Assembly: GCA_004151065.3 (NCBI GenBank)
Contig: NWUY0300008789.1
Coordinates: 54,660 to 73,269 of the forward strand
Origin: Larix sibirica
Taxonomy: Eukaryota; Streptophyta; Pinopsida; Pinales; Pinaceae
Length of the DNA stretch: 18,610 nt
Direction: 5' to 3'
In this document: positions 1 to 8,360 of the stretch, piece by piece
Numbering within the stretch: the stretch's first letter is position 1
Layout: the number at the start of each line of letters is the position of its first letter
The notes under the pieces: generated by a model
What the model was told of the DNA's origin: nothing
Database searches by the model: none
What the model saw: the letters and a program-made list of their open reading frames with translations, nothing else
Position numbers and translations under genes: made by a program

Positions 1-480
1 TTGGAGCGCGCAGTAAATATATGTTTATTCAATCACCTACAAATTAATGATAAGAACTTGAACGAGTTGAAGGGATAAAGAATGCTAAGTAGGATTGGTT
101 AGGATTAATGAGCCTGGAAGGAACGCGTGCTCTAGTTGACGCGCCAAGTCATTGAGATTTGCTGCAAGGTAAGCTATTGATAGCCTATTGTTGTAATGCA
201 AAAGTATCCGGTAGCACGTAGTCGTTAGGGGCGCTAGTGTGCAAGCACAATTGCACGCCGAAGTACCCGACGTGGAATAGAAGGTTCGCACAGTTGTTTG
301 TCCACAGTAGTCCGCAAGGTATTGTGCTGCTTATCAGTCTTTCCCACCACTCATCACTTGGTTGTGGAAACCTGATTCTGCNAAGAATTTAATATTACCA
401 ATAATTACTAGGGTCTGGGGTTGATCTTAAGATTTTTGTTTTACCTTTTATAATTATTTTATTTTCATGGTCAAAATCAT
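1..480. other. Spacer, no gene recognised
   Basis: No family was recognised. Positions 85-291 on the minus strand stay open for 68 codons, in sequence somewhat richer in GC than the rest, but the translation carries no motif I know and codon choice gives no support. A single N lies at 382. Base composition shifts to clearly AT-rich just after it, so the N may be a contig join. Confidence 0.4.
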
Positions 481-489
481 GGTCCCATA

Positions 490-637
490 TGCAGTGTACA
501 ATACCGAACCAGCCAGTTCAGCCATTCAAGGCCGGTTCCCCACCAGGCCATTTCCAGCTCAGGGCCACGATTTGAACCGTTTAGGACTGTAAACTGGTCA
601 AACAGGCTGGTTTTGGAAAAACTGGTACAGCTCTAAT
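490..637. mobile_element. Possible hAT-type transposon terminus or MITE
   Basis: This short GC-richer island sits in AT-rich spacer and is full of GGTTC/GAACC and CCAG/CTGG words, the style of subterminal repeats in plant hAT elements. Read on the minus strand, its right edge runs TAGAGCTGTACCAG, which resembles hAT-like termini. The left edge near 491 (CAGTGTACAATACC) is only loosely similar. I could not find a matching 8-bp target-site duplication or a convincing partner terminus, so this is a weak call based on composition and edge words only. Confidence 0.25.
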
Positions 638-1854
638 AGCACTGATAACAACATAAAGCAGAAATAAAATGGCATGCTGGCAGGCCAATGTTCACATTCC
701 AGCTTAGCCCAGAATGCATTTGGAGCTTCCTCACACAATCTGTTATGGACTCACTGTGAATTTCACAGGCAATCAAGGAAGATTCAGCTATAAACGTATT
801 TAGGCAGAGAAGGCAGCTGTGGGATTTAACTATTTCCCCCTAATGAACCACTGTTGCTCACCTCTCAGAAAAAGAACTAAACCTAAGTATAAGAAAGTCA
901 TAACCAAAGATATAATGTTGATATCAATTTGCTTTGAGATTGAAATCAGGCTGAGCTCATTGTCTCAGCTCCTGCTAATTTGATTTAAAATGTTAGGTAC
1001 TAGTTCTGATTTAGCTGTACTTAACTAGTAGATAGACAGTGTTATCTCGTTGAAATTTGAAAAACTTGTCAATAGGATGGCACAGATTTCCAACAGTTGG
1101 TGCCTTCTCTATTTGTTTACACAATTTATTTGTTTCTTATCAAAATCCATTAGATAGATTCCTTTGGGATGGAAAAGTGTGATGGATTTTAAACTGTATC
1201 TTACTCGCAACTATATCACTGCACAAACCCTCTCCAACACTCGATCTACATCAAACTCGAAGTGGACATGTAAGGATGCTTGAAAGGCCATATGTGTTTC
1301 TGATTTTTAGCTCTGTAAGAAATTAAATGGGTTTCCAATGTTTGAGGTGATACTATTACCATTATCAGGAAACAGATAGCATGTAAAATAAAAATTAAGA
1401 TTTCGAAAAATGCAGAGAGAATGTCTATAAATTGTGGAGGATTGATTTGGTCTAAATTTAACAAGGTTAAAAAAGGTGTTACATGGGTGGAAAAATATTT
1501 TAAAAACCAAGGAAACATTGGAGACAAATTATTAAGCTGTTTGGTGTTTAAAAACTACTTGATTTTAAGCCAAAGAATTTTAAATTAGTTGTGAAAATTA
1601 AATATTAAGTTAAATTATTAACTTAAGGCTCGAGAGAGATCAAAGGAAAAAGTTAATATATTTTGTAATTCTTAAAATTTTAAGATAAAAGTTTAATTGA
1701 ATAAATTTCAATTTAGTTTTATGACAAGGGGAGATATATAAAATTTAAACTAGGAGTAAGGAGAAAAAACACAGTTAAAAGGAAGGAGATTGAGGGAGAA
1801 AAATATCAAACAGGGTAAAGTTGGGATTGTTGGGAGGTTTCAAGGTTCCGGATT
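638..1854. other. AT-rich spacer, no gene recognised
   Basis: I see no recognisable coding or structural feature. The stretch 1540-1760 is extremely AT-rich. Positions 1246-1527 on the minus strand stay open for 93 codons, but the translation is hydrophobic, low-complexity and without a family motif. The last 60-70 bases before 1855 may be the 3' untranslated tail of the adjacent Penelope-like element, but no end signal is visible. Confidence 0.4.
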
Positions 1855-2785
1855 AAGGTAATGCTGGGGCTCCAGGTTTAAATAAGCTAAAGGCCCTCTT
1901 CTTTATCCATTTTGGAATTCCTTTTGATTTCAGTGGCTTCACAGATGAATCAGGTAATGTTGGGATCTGGGTAGAACTTTGGTTTGGTAAGATGCAAATA
2001 TGATGTTTAGTCTTATGGGAATGCTCTGCAATGGAAAACTTTGAAATGAAATTATGGCTGGTATCAGCAATATGTTCTTTGACACAGGTTTGGATGGAAT
2101 GTTCAATGAACAGATTGGCCGATGCAAAAAACACCACGTTAACAAGGGATCTCATGAGCACACAATTGTCGGAGAGGATCAATTTTATCTCTAACAGGAT
2201 TGAAAGTGCTTTTGAGGTTTGAAAAAGGTATGGATGTTTTTCTTTATGAGAATTTTGGAGATCTTGTGAGTGGTTCCTTGAATACAAGGAAGATGAGCTT
2301 GAGAAATAGTAGGTGCGATTTGAGACAGAGAGACCATGTTTAGGGATGGATGATTCTGTGAAAGATGGGAGTGGCCATTTTTGCAGAGAACATATCTAAG
2401 GTGAGTGTTTTCTTCTCTCGAATGGTTTTGATCTAAAATAAGGCGTGCTCTAATAACAAGGGTGTTAATAACAATTGTTTCTAGAAAGGATGATGGTGGA
2501 GTCAATATGTAGATACCTATTTGTAAGTGTTTTCTTTCTAAAGGTGGGGTCCATTAGTTTCAGTAACGACTGGGAGACCTAGAAAGGTAAGACACTGGTT
2601 GTGTTGAATATCCATGCTGAATAGTTGACGAAGCGATCCAAGGTCTCCCCACCCTGAGGCCAGACAACAAAAGTATCATCGATGAATTGTTTCCAACATT
2701 TAGGTTTGAGAAGGGAATTGTCAATGGCTATCTCTCAAAACATTCTATCAAGAGATTGGCTATGACAAGGAAAGAGGAGAACTTG
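1855..2785 (-). pseudogene. Penelope-like element unit A, 3' part: RT motif C and GIY-YIG endonuclease (decayed)
   Basis: On the minus strand the end of motif B (2710-2775, an ANLLIE-CFER-like stretch, frameshifted) leads to CWKQFIDDTFVVWPQGGETL. The paired aspartates of the RT active site (FIDD) are at 2675-2686. An LTFLGLPV stretch follows (PLE RTs read L-FLDVLV), then a KxxHT-like region and LPCIQGTTHKISKIL. Next come AHEIPC (near 2140) and FCIGQS (near 2115), the decayed form of the GVYxIPC...VYIGQTGR core of PLE GIY-YIG nucleases. The YIG tyrosine is Cys here. KEHIAD, SIAEHSHKTKHHIC (2080-1995) and EATEI (near 1930) complete the domain order. Several stops and frameshifts make it non-functional. 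The similarity is to EN+ Penelope-like elements, in plants best known as conifer Dryad elements; that family name is recalled, not searched. The sequence continues in 4972-5385 across an inserted LTR element. Confidence 0.85.
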
Positions 2786-3087
2786 TGGGCCAGTGAGAGG
2801 TCCCCCTCTCATTTATTGTATTGGGCTCTTGTTCCCACCTATTGGCTAGATTAGTTAGTAGCATATAATATTAAATAATGGCTAGCTAGTTAGCCTCTTT
2901 GACTTTGTCCATTACGGAAAATATTGTAATTCCTATATAAAGGCCTTCATCTAATACAAGTCAATATTTGCATTCCTCTCTTATTCATTGTGTTATTGTG
3001 CTTGTTCTTTAAGATCTGAGTTCAGTTACTGAGTTTTTAGTTTAAGAGGTGGGGCTCCTCTTTGAGCCTCACCTCCCATTCAAATCA
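2786..3087 (+). repeat. 5' LTR of the non-autonomous element
   Basis: The LTR runs from TGGGCC to ...AATCA, two bases before the primer-binding site. Its first 30 bases hold a perfect hairpin (TGAGAGG, 4-base loop, CCTCTCA at 2794-2811). A TATA box (TATATAAA) lies at 2934-2941, giving a plausible U3/R boundary near 2965-2970. The right edge is inferred from the primer-binding site, because the second LTR is too short to confirm it. Confidence 0.7.
2932..2942 (+). promoter_or_regulatory. LTR TATA box
   Basis: CCTATATAAAG matches the plant TATA consensus and lies at the expected place, in mid-LTR about 150 bases before the primer-binding site. Confidence 0.6.
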
Positions 3088-3139
3088 ATTGGTATCAGAA
3101 GGAGCCTCACCTCCTATGCAAATCAATTGGTATCAAAGC
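3064..3139 (+). repeat. Tandemly duplicated LTR edge and primer-binding site
   Basis: Two 38-bp units (3064-3101 and 3102-3139) each start GAGCCTCACCTCC and end with an initiator-tRNA-Met-type primer-binding site: TGGTATCAGA at 3090 and TGGTATCAAAGC at 3128. The canonical plant site is TGGTATCAGAGC. The second copy matches 11 of 12 bases and the first matches only the first 10. Which one could serve as primer site is open. Confidence 0.75.
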
Positions 3140-4650
3140 ATGTTCGCTCCAAGACCTGATCTAAAACGTTTTTGCCCCCCCACCCACCTTTTCCTGAGAT
3201 CTAGATTTTCGCTACCCTCACAGGTTTTGTTTCTACAGGTTTCTTCATCCGCTCCTTCCATCTCTATGTCAGCTTAGTCCTATTCAACTCTCGCTCTGTT
3301 ACACACCCAGCTTCTCGCTGCTCTGGCACCCTAGGATCTCCTCTTATACTCCTAGCTCTCACACCATTCCATCCATTCCTCCCACCACCATTCCTCCTTC
3401 CATAAACCCTAGTTGCATCAATTTTCATTTCTCAACTCCAACCTTTTGCTCATCTCGTGCCCAGCCAATGTATTACCCAGCCCATATCTCTTGGAGGCTA
3501 CCCCTCTATCTACCAGAACTCTTTGCGGCTTCCCCCCTTTTATCATTCTTTATTTTTCCTACACCAGGCCGTCGTTTCTGTATCCTCTCGCTCCAGCCAC
3601 CAATCACTGCCGCCTGCTACTACAAAATTCTCGGCTTCCAAAATTGGCCTCTATGCAACCCCAAGTCGCAGCTCCACCTCAGGCAGACGAATTCCCCAAT
3701 CTTCTACTCCAGATCTTCTTCCACACAAGTCACAGCTCAGGCTCTCGATCTTCCTCACACCAGATCACAGACCTTTCTACTATCACTCTCCACTCCTTTC
3801 TGATATCATCCTCTCCGCTCCAACTTCAGCTGCAAACCCTCACTCCCAAATCCCAATCCACTTCAGTATTCCAGGCCTAGCCCCCTTGTCTAGATCTCTC
3901 CCACATTTCACCACTCCATCCCATATTCTGCACCTTTCTGTTGCATGCTCTGCTCTGCTTGGTCTCACTCAACCCTGCCACCACCATATCCTCTCATTAC
4001 TCGTCTCCACCTCCACATCGCCACTCCTATGCTCTAGCTCATGTCATTGTCCTCTTAGCATAGCTCACACACCCAAACAAACTACAACCTCTCTCTATGA
4101 GTCTTAGCCGATTTTCTTTTATTTTCTATTTGCTTTTGCACTCAACTCACAATTCATTGGTGCGTTCCATCCTTTTCACAGTGTCCTTCCATCACCTAGA
4201 TCTCTTGTCGACCTCTTCCTTCTAGCTAATCCCTTCTCATTCCTGTTTTTGCCTACTCTCCTCTTAGCCACATATGTCGTATCAGCTACCCATTCTTCTT
4301 CATCAAGATAAAGAGCTACATCGAAGGAAGACCACATCAAAAAGTTTATTTGCTAGAAGCGAACTCCATCACATTCAATGCCAAGGTTACTGATCAAGAA
4401 TGCAAAGCTAGACAACAAGGAGAAGATGCAGTACCTGTAGAGGAAACATTCACATCTACAACTTTGATTTTGACAACACAAATTCAGCTCTTTCGATCTA
4501 TTTTTCTGCTCAAGCAGCTCATAAAGCATTCAGAGGTTTCTATCAGCTTCGGGCTCAACATAGTCCTCCTCTAGCCAACTTCTAAGCTCACAAGCACAAC
4601 CCTTCACTGGCAGCACCGGTCATCTTGCTACAGAGGTTCAGTTTCAGTTT
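3140..4650 (+). other. Interior of LTR element: pyrimidine-rich, non-coding
   Basis: Most of 3150-4300 is strongly C/T-rich on the plus strand. That keeps several frames open by chance (for example 3457-4107, 216 codons), but the translations are Ser/Pro/Leu-rich without gag zinc knuckles or any pol motif. Three overlapping frames are open over the same stretch, as expected of biased composition rather than coding. Around 4300-4580 composition becomes mixed and a 74-codon frame (4350-4574) appears, again without a recognisable domain. I read this as a non-coding filler or leader-like interior. Confidence 0.55.
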
Positions 4651-4659
4651 TGGACAAGG

Positions 4660-4805
4660 ATTATCTTAAGTTTACATTCACGAGGCAGCCAAGTGTCTCC
4701 ACCCTCCCCATCTATGTGGCACATACACTGAGTATCCAGGTGTCTCCACCCTCTTAGTTTCAGTCACATTCACTGGGAAGCCAGGTGTCTCCACCCTCCC
4801 AAATT
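4660..4805 (+). repeat. Tandem repeat of about 46-bp units inside the LTR element
   Basis: CCARGTGTCTCCACCCTC recurs at 4689, 4736 and 4781 (spacing 47 and 45). Each is followed by a degenerate CACATNCACTGRG stretch, and a partial unit lies upstream (near 4670). This gives about 3.5 diverged copies near the 3' end of the interior. Confidence 0.75.
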
Positions 4806-4937
4806 TCAGCAGTAGCAATACTTTGTGTATCATCCTACTCTACACCTTTTTAGCAGCCATGGTAGCCTGCACAATGCTCTCAAACATAAACCGGAAGGCG
4901 GAAAGCTGGGATGCTTTCCATTTAAACCGAGAGGAAT

Positions 4938-4971
4938 TGGGCCAATGAGAGGTCCCCCTCTCATTTATTGT
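4938..4971 (+). repeat. Truncated 3' LTR (first 34 bp only)
   Basis: Matches 2786-2819 with one mismatch, including the TGAGAGG/CCTCTCA hairpin. The preceding purine stretch CCGAGAGGAA (4927-4936) is a weak polypurine tract. PLE sequence resumes directly at 4972. Confidence 0.7.
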
Positions 4972-5385
4972 TCATATTGTTCAAAGAATTCTTCTTGAAA
5001 GCTAGAAAAGATGAACTCCAAAAGGTGGTAACGTCTGGATCAAGAAGTTTGGAAACTACATTGACAGCTTCTTAGACAAGAATTTTGGTGAAGTATACTA
5101 GACCAAAGCTAACAAAAAGGTTGTGTTTCTCAAGGTAGTAATCCCTAATTTTGTAGATAAAGTCAACAAAATATTTAATGTAGGAAAAAGTGGATTTTGG
5201 GAAGGCCATAGATTTTGGGGGTTTGTGGATTAGCAGGATAAGGCATATCTTGGTATCAAATTCAAGGGAGGAGGCGTCAATGGCCTTGGTGATGGTTTTA
5301 GTAATTTCATTGATGAGGTTACAGTTCACTTCTTGACATAGTTGACAAAAAACTAACACTGTGGCACTAACACATGATAAGCTAT
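4972..5385 (-). pseudogene. Penelope-like element unit A, 5' part: N-terminal RT (decayed)
   Basis: On the minus strand, from about 5340, the translation reads CQEVNCNLINEITKTITKAID, then LILLIHKPPKS (family: LPKIHKP), then a YIKYFVDFIYKIRDYYLEKHNLFVSF-type stretch and GLVYFTKILV, then the start of motif B as far as the LTR-element insertion. In the PLE family the residue after VSF is the motif A aspartate (SFDVVSLFT); here it is Gly (SFG). Unit A lacks about 40 bases at its 5' edge compared with units B and C. It joins 1855-2785 to form the only copy that extends past motif B. Confidence 0.8.
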
Positions 5386-5725
5386 CTCTAGCATTTAAGC
5401 TTAAGAGGGGCATTGTCAACGGTTAGCCTCTCGAAATATTCCATTGAGGGATTGGCAATGACAGGTGAAAGAGGACAGCTTATAGATGTACCATACAATT
5501 GTTTGTAGAATTCTCCTTGAAATCTAAAGAAGATGGATTCCAAGCATATTTTAACTAAAGTGATTGTGTCAGATAAACAAAGTTTGGAGACTACATCGAT
5601 AGCTTCTTTGACAAGAATTTTGGTGAAGAGGAATACTAGACCAAAGCTAACAAGGCGGTCTTGTTTCTCAAGGTGGTAGCCCCTAATTTTGTGGATAAGG
5701 TCAATGGAATCTTTGATGTAGGAAA
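5386..5725 (-). pseudogene. Penelope-like element unit B, distal part: RT motifs A-B (decayed)
   Basis: This is the best preserved RT stretch in the window. On the minus strand it reads HLEKQDRLVSFGLVFLFTKI, KEAIDVVSKL, LVKICLESIFFRFQGEFYKQ, LYGTSISCPLSPVIANPSMEYFE and LKLKC. The GT-x-x-SPLSPVIAN box is PLE motif B (family: GTxMGSPLSPVIANL). Motif A has Gly in place of the catalytic Asp. The copy stops at the codons for LKLKC (near 5386), where unit A begins. It continues upstream in 6519-6747 beyond a solo LTR. Confidence 0.85.
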
Positions 5726-6002
5726 TGTTGATGTTTGTAGCTCGGACAGGTATCTCCACATGGGTTTGTATATAACTTGTGGAGATTGTCACTATTACCT
5801 CTCAAGAACTATGAAAAATCACTTTATTAAAGTGATTAATTAAAGATAATGCCTTTTTTATTATTAATTGGGGTTAATTTGGAGAAATGCCTAAGTTTTG
5901 GGCATTATTGATTTAAGTTAATTAAATGAATCTTAGTCGTCGAGCTCAAATGAGTGGGATCTAATCTCAACCATCGGAATTAGGATTTTGGTTCATCCCA
6001 AG

Positions 6003-6019
6003 AGTATAAAAGGCAGCCA
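6003..6019 (+). promoter_or_regulatory. LTR promoter TATA region
   Basis: TATAAAAGGCAGCC is matched at the corresponding place in the second solo LTR (TATAAAAAGGCAGC at 17027-17040). That conservation between diverged copies supports a promoter role in the parent element. Confidence 0.55.
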
Positions 6020-6222
6020 AGGGAAGTGGAGAGGAGACACAATCTCACGAAAGAGAAACTCAAGCATTGAGTGGGAGAGAAGGAATTTTTTATTTCCAGT
6101 CTCTTGGCCAAGGAAGAGAAAAGGCAGGCAGCAGGCAACCGTACCAGTCCGGTGGAGGCAAGGCCAAGCAGCAGAAACAGGTCATATGGACATGTTGTAC
6201 AGTTTTTGCTGAAGTTTCTAGA

Positions 6223-6299
6223 GGCAGATTTGCACGCGAAGATTCATCTTCTAGAGGGCAGATTTGCATGCGAAGATTCATCTTCTGGAGGGCAGATTT
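6223..6299 (+). repeat. 34-bp tandem repeat within solo LTR copy 1
   Basis: Two nearly identical 34-bp units (6223-6256, 6257-6290) begin GGCAGATTTGCA, and a third begins at 6291. Each contains GAAGATTCATCTTC, itself a near-palindrome. The second LTR copy does not have this repeat at the same position. Confidence 0.8.
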
Positions 6300-6518
6300 T
6301 GCCAGGTTTGCTGTGTATTTTTTCTCAGGGCCATTTTCCCAGGTAGGGAACCCTTGTAAGCTTGGAATATTTTAATGAAAAGCTGATTTTGAAGGGCAGA
6401 AAATTGTGCATGTAATTTTGATCTGTTTCCTACATTATTTCTGTTATTTATTTGACAAGGAAAATCACTAGGAAATTAGGAATTGTTTTATCTAGTGCTG
6501 GGGTTAGAAAAATTAACA

Positions 6519-6747
6519 AGAAGTGGATTTAAGGCAGGCCATAGATTTTGGGTGTTTGTGAATTATTGGAAGTGTGGCATATTTTGGTATCATAATCAAG
6601 GGAGGAGGCATTGGTGACCTAGGTGATAGTTTTAGTAAATCTGTTAATGGAGTTTGAATCCACTTCTTGACATAGTTGAGAAATAGTTAACACTAACGTA
6701 TTAAGCCCAACATTCACTCCTAAAAAAGAAAATTTCCTTTGGAACCA
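6519..6747 (-). pseudogene. Penelope-like element unit B, 5' part (decayed)
   Basis: Continuation of unit B upstream of the solo LTR. The minus strand carries the same GGAGTGAATG...AACTATGTCAAGAAGTG leader as unit C and the CCAAAATCTATGGCC stretch (HKPPKS region) also found in unit A. Removing the solo LTR leaves a unit of about 569 bp, close to the 563 bp of unit C. Stops are present in all frames. Confidence 0.75.
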
Positions 6748-7310
6748 TTTCCAACGTTTAAGTTTAGGAGGGGAAATTTCAATGGATAGTTCTTAAAATG
6801 TTCCATCAAGAGATTGGCAATGACAGAGAAAGAAGAAAACTCATACTTGCACCTTCAGATTGTTCATAGTAATCTCCTTAAACACTCAAAAAGATGGATT
6901 CCAAACAAGTTTTGACTAAGGCAATAACCTCCTAATCAACAAGTTTAGAAACTTCATCAGCAACTTCTTTGTCATGAAATTTGGTGAACAGGGATGTGCT
7001 AGACCAAAGCCAAAAAGAAGGTTGTGTTTCTCAAGGTGGTAATCCCTCATTTTATGGATGCAGTTGGTGGAATATTTAATATAAGCGAAAGCGGATTTTG
7101 GGAACACCACAGCTTTTGGGGGTTTTCGGATTATTTGGAGTAAGGGATATTTCGGTATCAGTGTCAAGGGAGAAGCCATTCATGGCCATGGTGAATCTTT
7201 AGTAATTTCGTTAATGGGGTTACAATTCACTTCTTGACATAGTTAACAAATTATTAATGTATCATAACCCCACCATTCACTCCTTGAGAAGAAAACCTTC
7301 ATCAGAACCT
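6748..7310 (-). pseudogene. Penelope-like element unit C: N-terminal RT segment (decayed)
   Basis: On the minus strand the unit starts near 7310 (GGTTCTGATGAAGG, GGAGTGAATG leader). The frame at 7179-6916 reads IRKPPKAVVFPKSAFAYIK, then HLEKHNLLFGFGLAHP. A frameshift follows, and motif B is recognisable only at the DNA level (6780-6840). The unit ends at TTGGAAA (near 6748), the same point where unit B ends. Motif A again has Gly for Asp. This is the outermost of three head-to-tail units; beyond 7310 PLE similarity is lost. Confidence 0.75.
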
Positions 7311-8194
7311 ATGTAACTTTGGTAGAAAAGACAAAAAACCATGACTACAGGGATAAAAAATAAAATCTCCACTCTCACCTCCATCCTTTTCATATTTTAT
7401 ACCAACCCCATGATCTATCACATTTTGTGTAGTTAAATAAAACAAAGGAAAGAAAGGGGGTAAAATGTAAGCCCATTTACATAAATGACCAAAAGCAATC
7501 AATCGCATTGTGTGTATCAAGCTAAATATGACAAAGGATTGCCTATAATATCTTTCTTTAACATGAAAATTAAAAACAGATACAGAATGCAAGTTGCAAT
7601 ATAAATATCTCTAAATTGCCAAAAGTGGAAACAAATGTCGGAACTTTGCCAATTAATAAAATGTCTGAATTACATTAGTGCCTCATTGTCTCTTATGTTA
7701 TCTTTGAAGTCACATTTCTGTTTACTGTTGTACACCCATAGCTATATGCTATAAACGTTATGCAGAAAAAAACCCATTTATCAGTGGTATCTGAAAAGTA
7801 GGATAAATTATGATATAAAGGAAATATCGAAGGAAACTTATTAATGGTTCAGCTGCACAGTGTTATTAGTATAATATGGCAATTCAGTGAAACAAAGAGT
7901 AGCATGTTATGCACTACTAGACATGTAATACAATTACATGAATCTGATACATTCCAAAGACCAAACATTGTCCAAAAATACAAGGGGCACAAAGAAAAAT
8001 GTTTTAGCTATCAAGGAGGTGACAAAACATTTAGGGGATCTATTGGGGAAGTGTGGGTCCAAGAGACGATCAAGAAAAGATGATATTGGTGTTCATCTGA
8101 TCTTTTTATTATGAATTACGCTTCCCATTTATCCCTATCTTCCACATTGTTGATTGACTAGGGAATATGAATTTACGATCTGAGTTACTGCAGG
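7311..8194. other. AT-rich spacer, no gene recognised
   Basis: The sequence is non-repetitive and AT-rich. Positions 7302-7592 on the minus strand (96 codons) and 7844-8083 on the plus strand (79 codons) stay open but show no family motif. Nothing else is supported. Confidence 0.4.
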
Positions 8195-8360
8195 CATTTT
8201 TTTAAATAAACAAGAACAGATAGATTTTGTATTAAAATTAGCTACGGCTGAACCATAAAGCATGTGAATACAAAACAAAAAGAGGCAGAGCTGCCGACAT
8301 TATTTCTGAAAGCACCAAAATTTCAAAATATCTGCCTGTCCTTTGAGCTGTTCCTTGGAT
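8195..8360 (-). mobile_element. Probable 3' tail of a 5'-truncated L1-like LINE
   Basis: Read on the minus strand, this ends with TTTTGTATTCACATGCTTTA, TGGTTCAGCC, TTTTAATACAAAATCTATCT, GTTCTTGTTTATTT and a short A run (T7 on the plus strand at 8197-8203). That wording is typical of plant LINE 3' ends, just after the RT stop codon. The left edge is set by the A run and the right edge is uncertain. No target-site duplication was found. Confidence 0.4.

Larger units (their letters stand above)
2786..4971 (+). mobile_element. Non-autonomous LTR retrotransposon inserted in the PLE
   Basis: A 34-bp sequence beginning TGGGCCARTGAGAGG occurs at both ends (2786-2819 and 4938-4971, one mismatch). It is absent from the uninterrupted sister PLE units, and PLE sequence resumes right after it. 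The left end is a 302-bp LTR with a TATA box. It is followed by a primer-binding site matching the plant initiator tRNA-Met (TGGTATCA...). The interior (3140-4937) has no gag, protease, integrase or RT, so the element would depend on proteins supplied in trans, like TRIM/LARD-type elements. The right LTR is reduced to its first 34 bp. About 8 bp of PLE sequence and any target-site duplication are missing at the right junction, which suggests a later deletion. Length is about 2.19 kb. I cannot assign it to a named family. Confidence 0.75.
5726..6518 (+). mobile_element. Solo LTR (copy 1)
   Basis: The LTR runs from TGTTGA to TTAACA (imperfect inverted ends, 793 bp). It is similar over its whole length to 16762-17642. 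It interrupts PLE unit B exactly between GTAGGAAA and GAAGTGGATTT, which are contiguous in sister units. The flanks GGAAA (5721-5725) and AGAAG (6519-6523) are a plausible but degraded 5-bp target-site duplication. A TATA motif (TATAAAAGGCAGCC) is at 6005-6018. A palindrome (CACTTTATTAAAGTG) in U3 has a counterpart in the other copy. No internal retrotransposon domain lies on either side, so this is the product of LTR-LTR recombination. The open frames in it (for example 6067-6375) are not genes. Confidence 0.85.

Noticed and set aside
85-291. 68-codon minus-strand frame in GC-richer sequence
   Set aside because: No motif and no homologous copy in the window; too short to support a gene.
1246-1527. 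93-codon minus-strand frame
   Set aside because: Phe/Ile/Leu-rich low-complexity translation in AT-rich spacer, no family motif; a second frame over the same bases is open too.
3457-4107. 216-codon open frame, overlapping two others in the same strand
   Set aside because: It lies in C/T-rich LTR-element interior where three frames are open at once; the Ser/Pro/Leu-rich translation has no domain. Composition explains it.
4689-4805. CRISPR-like array (regularly spaced 18-base core)
   Set aside because: The spacers are also similar to each other, so it is a tandem repeat of about 46 bp in a plant retroelement.
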